Below are positions 8,686 to 16,233 of a stretch of 64,000 nucleotides of DNA, one piece after another. Below the pieces are notes generated by a model. It searched no databases and was not told the DNA's origin. It saw only the letters and a program-made list of their open reading frames with translations. A program made the translations under genes and the position numbers. Within the stretch, counting starts at the first letter, position 1. Each line of letters starts with the position of its first letter. The stretch is from Amycolatopsis jiangsuensis (GTDB lineage Bacteria > Actinomycetota > Actinomycetes > Mycobacteriales > Pseudonocardiaceae). Location: assembly GCF_014204865.1 (NCBI RefSeq), contig NZ_JACHMG010000001.1:1116001-1180000 (forward strand), written 5' to 3'.

Positions 8686-9355
8686 GGTGACCGAGCTGCC
8701 CGAAGTCCTCGATGGTCCAGATCTTCACTTCTTCGATGTGCTGCGCCACCGCCGCCGCGGCGTCCGCGGGCTCGCGGGTCAGCAGCGCGTCGAGGATTTC
8801 CCGGTGCCGTCGGCTGGACCCGGCGATGCGATGCGGTCCGGTGGCGCCGACCACCCGCATCCACTGCACGTAGGCCTCGACCGAATCCCGCACCCGGATG
8901 AGCCGGTCGTTGCCCGAGTGGGTCATGATCGCCGCGTGCAGCCGCTGGTCGCTGGCGAAGAACGGCTCGTAGTCGCCGTCCCGCGCCTTGCGCTCGGCCT
9001 CGACGACCTCCGCGCGCAGCTCGTGCACGAGGTCCTCGGGAATCCGCCGCGCGGCCTCGGACGCGGCTGCCCATTCGATGCCGCGACGCAGATCGCACAC
9101 CTCGCCGATGTCCTTGACGGTCAGTGTCGCGACGAAGGTTCCCGAGCGGGGTTTGGTGCTGACCAGGCCGTCGATCTCCAGCCTGGCCAGCGCCTCCCGC
9201 AGCGGGGTCTTCGAGATGCCCAGTTCCGCGATCAGGGCGGGCAGGTCGATCCGGTGCCCCGGTTCGAGCTCCCCGTGCACGATCCGGCTGCGCAGCAACC
9301 GGTAGATCTGCTCGGACAGCTTGTCCGTGACGAGTCCGGGGCCGGGTGCGGTCAT
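8681..9355 (-). CDS. GntR-family regulator, FadR subfamily (FCD domain), second copy
   Basis: A 224-residue paralog of the GntR protein at 4138-4821. It shares the LSEQIYRLLRSRIVHGELEPG wing region, GISKTPLREALARLE and RSGTFVATLT, and a helical FCD domain with FFASDQRLHAAIMTHSGND. It is the third gene of the operon lyase 3, aldehyde dehydrogenase, regulator, 51 bp after the dehydrogenase. Two such regulators in one island suggest two effectors or a cascade. Their targets are most likely the three dyads at 3135, 4860 and 11766. Confidence 0.9.
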   Translation of the reverse strand: MTAPGPGLVTDKLSEQIYRLLRSRIVHGELEPGHRIDLPALIAELGISKTPLREALARLEIDGLVSTKPRSGTFVATLTVKDIGEVCDLRRGIEWAAASEAARRIPEDLVHELRAEVVEAERKARDGDYEPFFASDQRLHAAIMTHSGNDRLIRVRDSVEAYVQWMRVVGATGPHRIAGSSRRHREILDALLTREPADAAAAVAQHIEEVKIWTIEDFGQLGHR

Positions 9356-9406
9356 GCCACCTCGTTTCCCTCGGCGATCGGCCCGCCCACCCTAACGTCC
9401 CGCGGC

Positions 9407-10837
9407 TCAGCCGCGGGGCAACCACCGTCCGTCCACGCGCCGGGGCACGAGGAACTCCTCGGCCGGGCTTTCGCGCAGCTCCTCGGGCAGCACGGCCTCG
9501 GGTGCGTCCTGCCAGGTCACCGGCCGCAGGAACCGCCTCGGCGCGGTCATCCCGACCGACGTGTGCAGCGCCGACGTCGTCGAGGGCCACGGACCGCCGT
9601 GATGCTGCGCCCACGACACCGCGACCCCGGTCGGATAGCCGTTGAACAGCACCCGGCCGGCGCGCTCACGCAAGCGGCGCGTCAGCTCACGGACGTCCTC
9701 GGACTGTCCGGTGTGGAGCGTCGCGGTGAGCGAACCCGGCACTTTCGCCAGCGCCGCATCGAGTCCGGCCTCGTCCGGGTAGCGCACCAGCACGGTGGAC
9801 GGTCCGAAGCACTCGTCGGCGACGGGTTCGGTGAACTCCGCGGCGGCCACGGAGAACAGCCGTCCACCCGGGGCGTGCATCAGCTCGGTGACGCCCTGTG
9901 CGGCCAGTTCGCCGGCCCGCCGGTCGAAGGCCTCGCGGATGCCCGCGGTGAGCATCGCGTGTTCCGGACGGGCCGCGAACTCCGCCGCCATACCGTCGGC
10001 GATCTGCTGTCCTGCCTCGGAATCCGGCAGGAACACCAGCCCCGGTTTGGTGCAGAACTGACCGGCGCCGAGCAGCGCCGATCCGGCGAGGCCGGTGCCG
10101 AGTTCAGCGGCACGTTCGGCCGCGGCCGCGGCGGTCACGACGACCGGGTTGATGCTGCCCAGCTCGCCGTAGAACGGGATCGGCTCCGGACGGTTCGCCG
10201 CCAGTTCGCCGAGCACGCGGCCGCCGGCGGGGGAGCCGGTGAACGCCGCCGCCTTGATCGCCGGATGCGTGATCAGGTCGACGCCGGCCTGCTGCCCGGA
10301 CACCAGCCCCAGCAGCCCGTCCGGCGCCCCGTTCGCCTTGGCCGCCCGCGACAGCGCGTCGAAGCAACGCTGCGAGGTGTCCGGATGCGCGGGATGGGCC
10401 TTGATCACCACCGGGCAGCCGGCCGCGAGCGCGGCCGCGGTGTCACCGCCGGGCACGGAGAACGCGAGCGGGAAGTTGCTGGCACCGAACACCGCTACCG
10501 GCCCGAGCGGGACGAGCATCCTGCGCAGGTCCGGCCGCGGGCCCATCGGAGTGTCCCCGGCGTGGTCGACAGTGGCCTCGAGGTAGCCGCCGTCCCGTAC
10601 GGTCTCGGCGAAAAGCCGCAGTTGGTAGGTGGTCCGGTTCAGCTCACCGCGCAGGCGCGGTTCACCGAGCGAGGTCTCGCGATCGGCGTCCGCCACGATC
10701 GCCTCGGCGTCCGCCTCCAGTTCGGCGGCCATCGCCTCCAGCAAGCCGGCGCGGCGCGTTCGGGGCAGGTCTTCGGCCCAGCGCGCCGCCGCGGCGGCCG
10801 ACCGCGCGGCACTGTCCACTTCGGACGCCGTACTCAT
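9407..10837 (-). CDS. Aldehyde dehydrogenase, 2-oxoglutarate-semialdehyde dehydrogenase-like
   Basis: A 476-residue NAD(P)-dependent ALDH. The nucleophile is Cys262 in GAGQFCTKPG and the general base is Glu225 in YGELGSINP. The FGASNFPLAFSVPGGDTAAAL signature and the short GELGSINPV motif match the 2,5-dioxovalerate (2-oxoglutarate semialdehyde) dehydrogenase branch rather than classic betaine-type ALDHs. Its ATG overlaps the stop of the upstream lyase gene (ATGA), so the two are translationally coupled. In known pathways for L-arabinose, D-xylose, glucarate and hydroxyproline, a DHDPS-family enzyme makes 2-oxoglutarate semialdehyde and this enzyme finishes it to 2-oxoglutarate. That pairing is the best functional clue for the island. 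Confidence 0.88.
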   Translation of the reverse strand: MSTASEVDSAARSAAAAARWAEDLPRTRRAGLLEAMAAELEADAEAIVADADRETSLGEPRLRGELNRTTYQLRLFAETVRDGGYLEATVDHAGDTPMGPRPDLRRMLVPLGPVAVFGASNFPLAFSVPGGDTAAALAAGCPVVIKAHPAHPDTSQRCFDALSRAAKANGAPDGLLGLVSGQQAGVDLITHPAIKAAAFTGSPAGGRVLGELAANRPEPIPFYGELGSINPVVVTAAAAAERAAELGTGLAGSALLGAGQFCTKPGLVFLPDSEAGQQIADGMAAEFAARPEHAMLTAGIREAFDRRAGELAAQGVTELMHAPGGRLFSVAAAEFTEPVADECFGPSTVLVRYPDEAGLDAALAKVPGSLTATLHTGQSEDVRELTRRLRERAGRVLFNGYPTGVAVSWAQHHGGPWPSTTSALHTSVGMTAPRRFLRPVTWQDAPEAVLPEELRESPAEEFLVPRRVDGRWLPRG

Positions 10838-11724
10838 GCGAGCAGCCCGGCAGCGTCGAGCGCGGCACGGATGGTCGCGCGTTCGGCATCGGTGGCCGGG
10901 GCGAATGGATGCCGTGGCAGCCCGCCGTGGCGGCCCTGCAACTCCAGCGCCGCCTTGATGCGTGCGGGCAGATTCGGACCGTCGATCGCGGTCCACACGG
11001 CGAGGATCACGTTGTGCAGGCGAAGCGCCTCCTCGTGGTCACCGCGGCGCACCGCGTCCCACAGGTCCACTGACAGCTTCGGGGTGACGGTCGGGATAGC
11101 CGCGAGCGCACCGTGCGCACCCATCACGAAGGAGGGGTAATGCAGGTCGTCGAGAGCCGCGAGCACGGTGATCTTGTCGCGCACACGGTGCAGGATCTGC
11201 GCCAGCAGGTGGATGTCGCCACCGCTCTGCTTGACCGCGATCACGCCGGGCACCTCCTCGGCGAGGCGTTCGATGACGTCGACGCCGAGCAGCGCCCACG
11301 GCACGACGTTGTAGAGCACGATCGGCAGCCCGACCTCGGCGGCGATCTTGCGGTAGTAGGCGACGCTTTCGTCCTGCGAGGGCGCGAAGACGTAGTGCAC
11401 GGGCGTGACCTGCAGCGCGTCGACGCCGGCCGCCTTGAGGGCGTGGCCATAGCGGATCGCCTCGGCGGTCGAGTTCTGGATGACGCCGCCGATCACCGGC
11501 ACCCGGCCGGCGACCTCGGCGACGACCGTGGCGCAGATGGCGGCGCTCTCCTCGGCCGACAGGGTGTGGCCCTCGCCGGTGCTGCCGCACGCGCAGATGG
11601 CGGTGACGCCCTGGTTCAGCAAGTGCTTGACCTCGCCGCGGAGCAGGTCGTGGTCCACCTCGTCCCGCTCGTCGAAGGGGGTGACCACCGTGGCGATGAT
11701 CCCGTGCAGGTCGAGCTGTGACAT
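10834..11724 (-). CDS. DHDPS/N-acetylneuraminate-lyase family protein, paralog 3
   Basis: A 296-residue third paralog. The start ATG at 11724 (MSQLDLHG) follows GGGAGC. Active-site landmarks are Tyr138 in VLYNVVPWAL, Lys165 in AVKQSGGD, and the loop GSTGEGH. The same KQSGG(D/N)(I/L)H signature and the loss of the DapA arginine occur in all three copies. It is coupled by a 4-nt overlap to the aldehyde dehydrogenase, so it is the best candidate for the step that produces the aldehyde. The divergent promoter region also drives the MHS transporter and dha genes. Confidence 0.88.
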   Translation of the reverse strand: MSQLDLHGIIATVVTPFDERDEVDHDLLRGEVKHLLNQGVTAICACGSTGEGHTLSAEESAAICATVVAEVAGRVPVIGGVIQNSTAEAIRYGHALKAAGVDALQVTPVHYVFAPSQDESVAYYRKIAAEVGLPIVLYNVVPWALLGVDVIERLAEEVPGVIAVKQSGGDIHLLAQILHRVRDKITVLAALDDLHYPSFVMGAHGALAAIPTVTPKLSVDLWDAVRRGDHEEALRLHNVILAVWTAIDGPNLPARIKAALELQGRHGGLPRHPFAPATDAERATIRAALDAAGLLA

Positions 11725-11765
11725 GGGGATGCTCCCGAAGGTGAGAGATGGGCTTTCCGTACGCA

Positions 11766-11782
11766 CTGTAACAGAGATACAG
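11766..11782. promoter_or_regulatory. CTGTA-N7-TACAG dyad, candidate GntR operator
   Basis: Perfect 5-bp arms CTGTA/TACAG with symmetric C and G inside the spacer lie in the 99-bp divergent promoter region between lyase 3 and the MHS transporter. The TGTAAC half-site matches the reverse of GTTACA in the 3135-3152 dyad. ATCTGATATTC follows at 11784-11794 and is shared, with one change, with 4875-4885. Confidence 0.5.
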
Positions 11783-11823
11783 GATCTGATATTCTAGTTG
11801 GCGACCGAAGTGAAGGAGTGACG

Positions 11824-13167
11824 ATGACGCAGGCCGCCTCGACGACGAGCGGACAGCAACCGGCGGACCGCGCGGCCGCCCGGCGCGTGGCGGTGGCCAG
11901 CGCGCTGGGCACCACGGTCGAGTACTACGACTTCACGCTGTACGCGACCACTGCCGCGCTGGTGTTCGACAAGGTGTTCTTCCCGTCGGTGTCCCCGGCG
12001 GTCGGTGCGCTCGCTTCGTTCTCCACGTTCTTCGTCGGCTATCTCGCCCGGCCGCTCGGCGGCGTGCTGTTCGGTCACTTCGGTGACCGGCTGGGCCGCA
12101 AGGCGATGCTGGTGACCACGCTGCTGATCATGGGCCTGGGCACGGTGCTGATCGGAGTGCTGCCCTCCTACGCGAAGATCGGGGTGGCCGCGCCGATCCT
12201 GCTCGTGCTGATCCGGCTGCTGCAAGGGCTGGGCATGGGCGGTGAGTACGGCGGTGGCGTGCTGATGGCCATGGAGTTCGCGCCTCGCGGCAAACAGGGC
12301 TTCTACACCAGCCTCGTACACATCGGCACCCCTGCCGGCGTCCTCATCCCGGTCGGTGTCGTGTCCATTCTGGACACCACGATGTCCGACGCCCAGTTCG
12401 AGGACTGGGGCTGGCGCATCCCGTTCCTGCTCTCGGCCGTCCTCATCGGACTCGGCCTGTATCTGCGGCTGAAGATCGGCGAAAGCCCCGAGTTCGCCAG
12501 GTTCCGCAAGGAGGCCGACTCCCACAAGGCACCGGTCGCCGTGGTGCTCAAGCACCAGCTCCGGGACGTGCTCTTCTCGATCGTCGCGAAAATCGCCGAA
12601 AGCGGCCTGTTCAACGTCTACTACGTCGTCGCGCTCTCCTACGCCACCACGCAGCTGGGCATGGAGAAGACCCCGGTGCTGATCGGGATCCTGATCGCCT
12701 GCGCACTGGAATGCCTGACCCTGCCGTTCTTCGGCCGGCTCTCCGACCGGATCGGGCGGCGCAAGCTCTACATCGGCGGCGCGGTGTTCCAGGTCGTGCT
12801 GGCCGTGCCGTTCTTCCTGCTGCTCGACACCCGCGACCCGGTGCTGATCACCGTCGCGATGGCGCTCGGCCTCGCGGTGGGCCACGGCGCGATGTACGGC
12901 GCGCAGGCCGCGCTGTTCGCCAACCTCTACCCGGTCGACGTCCGCTACACCGGCCTGTCCATCACCCAGCAGTTCGGCGCCACGCTCGGCGGCGGGCTGG
13001 CCCCGCTGCTCGGCTCGGCGCTGATCGTCGCGGGCGGCGGGGGATGGGGCTGGGTCGTGGCCTACGTCGCCGGGGTCGCGATCCTGTCCAGCCTCTGCAC
13101 CATCCCGCTGCGGCGCGGGGAGAGCACCGTGCCGCAGCTCGAAACCCCGGTAGGAGCCGCTCGATGA
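11824..13167 (+). CDS. MFS transporter, metabolite:H+ symporter (MHS) family
   Basis: A 447-residue 12-TM carrier. It shows the MHS hallmarks: TTVEYYDFTLYATTAALVF at the N-terminus, ARPLGGVLFGHFGDRLGRK (loop 2/3 motif) and RLLQGLGMGGEYGGGVL. The ATG at 11824 is chosen because GAAGGAG lies 6 bp upstream, while a GTG at 11818 sits inside that site. MHS proteins import citrate, proline/betaine, shikimate, alpha-ketoglutarate or related organic acids. The stop overlaps the dhaK start (ATGA), so transport and kinase subunits are co-translated. Confidence 0.9.
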   Translation: MTQAASTTSGQQPADRAAARRVAVASALGTTVEYYDFTLYATTAALVFDKVFFPSVSPAVGALASFSTFFVGYLARPLGGVLFGHFGDRLGRKAMLVTTLLIMGLGTVLIGVLPSYAKIGVAAPILLVLIRLLQGLGMGGEYGGGVLMAMEFAPRGKQGFYTSLVHIGTPAGVLIPVGVVSILDTTMSDAQFEDWGWRIPFLLSAVLIGLGLYLRLKIGESPEFARFRKEADSHKAPVAVVLKHQLRDVLFSIVAKIAESGLFNVYYVVALSYATTQLGMEKTPVLIGILIACALECLTLPFFGRLSDRIGRRKLYIGGAVFQVVLAVPFFLLLDTRDPVLITVAMALGLAVGHGAMYGAQAALFANLYPVDVRYTGLSITQQFGATLGGGLAPLLGSALIVAGGGGWGWVVAYVAGVAILSSLCTIPLRRGESTVPQLETPVGAAR

Positions 13168-14171
13168 GCTACTTCGCGAACTCGCCCGACGACCTGGTCG
13201 ACTCCGCGCTGGCCGGATTCGCCCGCGCGCACGCCGGTCTGGTCGAGCACATCGCCGACCCCGGCTACCTCAGCGCCCGGCGGCCCGCGCCAGGACGGGT
13301 GGTGGGGCTGGTGTCCGGCGGCGGTTCCGGCCACGAACCGCTGCACGCCGGTTTCGTCGGCGGCGGGCTGCTCGACGCGGCCTGCCCCGGCCGGATCTTC
13401 GCTTCCCCGCACAACCGGCAGGTCTACGAAGCCTCCCGCGCGGTCGCGAAATCCGGCGGCGTCCTGCACATCGTGAAGAACTACACGGGTGATCGGATCA
13501 ACTTCGGCATCGCCGCCGAGCGCCTGCAGCACGACGGGATCCCGTGCGCGCGGGTGCTGGTGGACGACGACGTGGCGACCGACTCCGAGGACATCGCGGT
13601 CGGCCGGCGCGGAACGGGCGCCACGGTGATCGTGGAGAAGCTGCTCGGTGCCGCGGCCGACGAGGGACGTTCGCTGGACGAACTCGAAGGCCTGGGCAAG
13701 CGGATCGTCGACGGCAGCCGCAGCATCGCCGTCGCCTCCGGCGCGCAGACCGCACCCGGCACCGGCCGCGCGGCGTTCACGCTTCCGGAGAACGCGGTGG
13801 AATACGGCGTCGGCATCCACGGTGAGCGCTCCGGGGTGGTCCGGGAGAACGCCGAGATCGGCCCGCTCGTGCGCGACCTGACGGCCGCGCTGGCCGACGC
13901 GTTGGCCCTGACCGCCGGATCGCGGGTGACCGCTCTGGTCAACGGCCTCGGCTCGGTCACCCCGCTCGAGCTGTACGGCATCTTCGAGCGCTTCGCCGAA
14001 GAGCTGTCCGAGCGTGGTGTCGTACTCGAACGACGGCGGGTGGGCCCGCTGGTGACCGCGCTGGACATGCGCGGGTTCTCCCTGTCGCTCAGCCGGACCG
14101 ACGACGAGCTGACGGCACTGTGGGACGCGCCCGCGCACACGGCCGCCTGGATCAACGAGGAGTCTGCATGA
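13164..14171 (+). CDS. dhaK: Dihydroxyacetone kinase subunit DhaK
   Basis: A 335-residue DhaK-domain protein. The substrate hemiaminal is expected on His219 in YGVGIHGERSG, and the glycine-rich SGGGSGHEPLHAGFVGGG loop sits near residue 55. KNYTGDRINFGIA and LVDDDVATD are also standard. It binds dihydroxyacetone or a related C3/C4 ketose for phosphorylation by DhaL. No PTS-type DhaM gene is present nearby, so the pair either uses ATP or works on another substrate such as erythrulose, as reported for related actinobacterial kinases. It overlaps its neighbours by 4 nt on both sides. Confidence 0.9.
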   Translation: MSYFANSPDDLVDSALAGFARAHAGLVEHIADPGYLSARRPAPGRVVGLVSGGGSGHEPLHAGFVGGGLLDAACPGRIFASPHNRQVYEASRAVAKSGGVLHIVKNYTGDRINFGIAAERLQHDGIPCARVLVDDDVATDSEDIAVGRRGTGATVIVEKLLGAAADEGRSLDELEGLGKRIVDGSRSIAVASGAQTAPGTGRAAFTLPENAVEYGVGIHGERSGVVRENAEIGPLVRDLTAALADALALTAGSRVTALVNGLGSVTPLELYGIFERFAEELSERGVVLERRRVGPLVTALDMRGFSLSLSRTDDELTALWDAPAHTAAWINEESA

Positions 14172-14779
14172 GCACCACGACGGCACAGGACTGGATCCTC
14201 GGCTTCGCCGACCGCACCGAGGCCAGCGAACCCCGGCTGACCGCCTACGACCAGGCCGCGGGCGACGGAGACTTCGGTGCGAACATCACCGGCGCGGTCA
14301 AGCTCGTCCGCACGGCACTCGCCGGGCTCCCCGCGCAGGCACCCGCGGCCGACGTGCTGTCTGCGACCGCAGGGGTGTTCCTGGACCGGGTCGGCGGCAC
14401 GAGCGGCCCGCTGTTCGGCTTGCTGTTCCAGGCGCTGGCGGCGAGCAGCGGGACCGAGCTGACCGCCGCGGCGCTGGCCGAAGGCACTGCGGAGGGGCTG
14501 GCGGCGATCCAGCGCGTCGGCGAGGCAGAGGTCGGGGACAAGACACTGGTGGACGCATTGTCCCCGGCCGCCGATGCGCTGCGTGCGCTGGGGCCGGACG
14601 CGTCGCCGGGCGACGCGTTCGAGGTCGCCGCGGAAGCCGCGCAACGCGGCGCCCTCAGCACCGAGGACATCCGCGCCCGCAGGGGCCGGGCGAGCTACGT
14701 CGGCGACCACGCGGTCGGCGTGCCCGATCCCGGTGCGGTGACGATCGCGCTGCTGTTCGGCGCGCCCGCGGTGGACTGA
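14168..14779 (+). CDS. dhaL: Dihydroxyacetone kinase subunit DhaL
   Basis: A 203-residue nucleotide-binding subunit. The metal/nucleotide-binding aspartates lie in DQAAGDGDFGANI (Gly32-Gly37 region). The helical barrel includes GGTSGPLFGLLFQAL, the AIQRVGEAEVGDKTLVDAL segment and the C-terminal RGRASYVGDHAVGVPDPGA. All are standard DhaL features. It starts within the dhaK stop codon (ATGA overlap) and ends the transporter-kinase operon. The co-operonic lyase/oxidase genes suggest that it phosphorylates a small ketose released during degradation of the island's substrate; this is inference. Confidence 0.9.
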   Translation: MSTTTAQDWILGFADRTEASEPRLTAYDQAAGDGDFGANITGAVKLVRTALAGLPAQAPAADVLSATAGVFLDRVGGTSGPLFGLLFQALAASSGTELTAAALAEGTAEGLAAIQRVGEAEVGDKTLVDALSPAADALRALGPDASPGDAFEVAAEAAQRGALSTEDIRARRGRASYVGDHAVGVPDPGAVTIALLFGAPAVD

Positions 14780-14825
14780 GCACCGGAAGCAGCGGCCGCC
14801 TCGCCGGGTGACTGCCCGGTGAGGT

Positions 14826-14842
14826 AGCTGCACCATGCAGCT
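14826..14842. terminator. Hairpin between convergent dhaL and PPOX genes
   Basis: AGCTGCA and TGCAGCT form a perfect 7-bp stem with a CCA loop in the 106-bp gap between converging genes. A bidirectional terminator is plausible, though no T-run follows. Confidence 0.4.
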
Positions 14843-14885
14843 GTCAGGTGCCCGCCCAGCCCCGGCCAGGCGCGAACTGCCGTTG

Positions 14886-15299
14886 TCACGAACCTGCCCA
14901 GCCCCGCCAGGCGCGGACTTCCGTCGCCACCACCGCGTGTTCCGGTGGACGCTCCGCGTACTGCGGATACTTCGCCACGAGCCAGCCGACGAACGGATCC
15001 CGCTCCCCGTCCGGGACCGTCCGCGCCACGCCGTCCGCACGGACCCACCACAGGCGGGACCAGTCCTCGTCGTACTCGTCGGCCAGGAAGCACACCGCCG
15101 GGTTGTCCGCGATGTTCGCCAGCCGCCGCAACGCCGTGCTGCTCTTCGGTTTGTGGTCGACCGCGAAGACGATCGTGTCCCCGCGCACGGCGAACGTCAC
15201 CGGAACCAGGTGCGGCACCCCGCGGGCGTCCGCCGTCGCGAGGCGGGCCACGCGTGCGGCGGCGAGGCGGGTGCGGGCTTCCTCCGGGGACAGGCGCAT
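14886..15299 (-). CDS. PPOX-class F420-dependent oxidoreductase (TIGR03668-like)
   Basis: A 137-residue split-barrel flavin/F420-binding protein. It begins MRLSPEEARTRL and has ARLATADARGVPHLVPVTFA and the VDHKPK segment, then ALRRLANIADNPAVCFLADEY and WWVRADGVAR, which fit the TIGR03668 subfamily. Such proteins bind the deazaflavin cofactor F420 in actinobacteria; the physiological substrate is usually unknown. It starts 4 bp after the S66 peptidase gene, so it is the last gene of a three-gene operon. The 3' end has a degenerate second copy just beyond the stop (14855-14880). Confidence 0.85.
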   Translation of the reverse strand: MRLSPEEARTRLAAARVARLATADARGVPHLVPVTFAVRGDTIVFAVDHKPKSSTALRRLANIADNPAVCFLADEYDEDWSRLWWVRADGVARTVPDGERDPFVGWLVAKYPQYAERPPEHAVVATEVRAWRGWAGS

Positions 15300-15303
15300 G
15301 CGA

Positions 15304-16233
15304 TCAGCCCAACGCGGGGGAGTCGAGGGTGAGCGTGGCGAGCTCGGTGTCCAGTGCGGCAGTGACGCCGAGTGGCACCGTCGGCGACGACGCGACGTGA
15401 CCGAACCCGAACCCGCTCAGCATCGGCACCCCCAGCGGCGTCAGCCGTTCGGCGACCAGATTCCGGATCTCCGCCGGATCGCCGCACGCCGCCCACGAAC
15501 CCAGCACGATCCCGCGCACCCCGGCGAACCAGCCGGACCGCAGCAGCTGCGTGAGCATCCGGTCGATCCGGTAGACGCTCTCGGTCACGTCCTCCAGCAG
15601 CACGATCCCGTCCCGCGCGCACCCCTGCTCCGGGGTGCCGATCCCGGCCGCCAGCAGCGACAGGTTCCCGCCCACCAGCAGCCCCGAGGCGCATCCGGAA
15701 ACCAGCACGTCCGGCTCCCGCGCCCGCAGGACGCGCGTGTGCTCCGGCTCGAACAACGTCCGCCGCAGGTGCTCGGCGGCGACCTCGTCGAACAGCACAC
15801 TCGCCGGCATCGGCGAAAAGAGCGTGCTCAGCCCGAGCCGCGTGTGCACCGCACGGTGCACAGCCGTCACATCGCTCGATCCGGCCAGCACTTTCGGCTC
15901 CACTGCGGACAGCGCTGACCAGTCGACGAGATCGACCATCCGCTGGGCGCCGTACCCACCGCGGGCAGCGAGCACGCTCCGCACCTCCGGGTCCAGCCAC
16001 GCCTCGGTGAACTCCGCGGCCCGGTCCTCGTCGGAGGCAGCCAGGTACGCCGGGGCACCTGGCTGCCTCCGCACGCCGGCGCCGACACGAACCTTCACTC
16101 CCCAGCCGTGCAGCACCGGCAAAGCGGCGTCCAGCAAGTCCGGTGGCACCGGACCCGACGGCGCGACGAGCGCCACTGTGTCGCCGGCCCGGAGCCGAGC
16201 CGGCCTCCGGGCCGGTTCCAGGGGCGGTGTCAT
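15304..16233 (-). CDS. S66-family LD-carboxypeptidase (MccF/LdcA-like)
   Basis: A 309-residue serine peptidase. The nucleophile is Ser120 in AGSSDVTAVHRA. Glu in LLEDVTESVYRID and His in FGFGHVASSP complete the Ser-Glu-His triad of family S66. The N-terminal RAGDTVALVAPSGP and the ARGGYGAQRMV loop are also characteristic. Family members cleave LD-bonds in murein tripeptide recycling or inactivate microcin C-like peptide-nucleotides. Its ATG overlaps the stop of the upstream S9 peptidase gene by 4 nt, so the two peptidases are made together in the cytoplasm (no signal peptide). Confidence 0.88.
   Translation of the reverse strand: MTPPLEPARRPARLRAGDTVALVAPSGPVPPDLLDAALPVLHGWGVKVRVGAGVRRQPGAPAYLAASDEDRAAEFTEAWLDPEVRSVLAARGGYGAQRMVDLVDWSALSAVEPKVLAGSSDVTAVHRAVHTRLGLSTLFSPMPASVLFDEVAAEHLRRTLFEPEHTRVLRAREPDVLVSGCASGLLVGGNLSLLAAGIGTPEQGCARDGIVLLEDVTESVYRIDRMLTQLLRSGWFAGVRGIVLGSWAACGDPAEIRNLVAERLTPLGVPMLSGFGFGHVASSPTVPLGVTAALDTELATLTLDSPALG

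Noticed and set aside
6028..8901. Plus-strand open frame of 957 codons
   Set aside because: It is a shadow of the GlcD and transporter genes; Arg-rich, no hydrophobic or domain pattern.
3243..11724. Reading the three DHDPS-family genes as dapA of lysine biosynthesis
   Set aside because: All three lack the arginine used by DapA for its substrate and sit in a catabolic context with GntR regulators and transporters.
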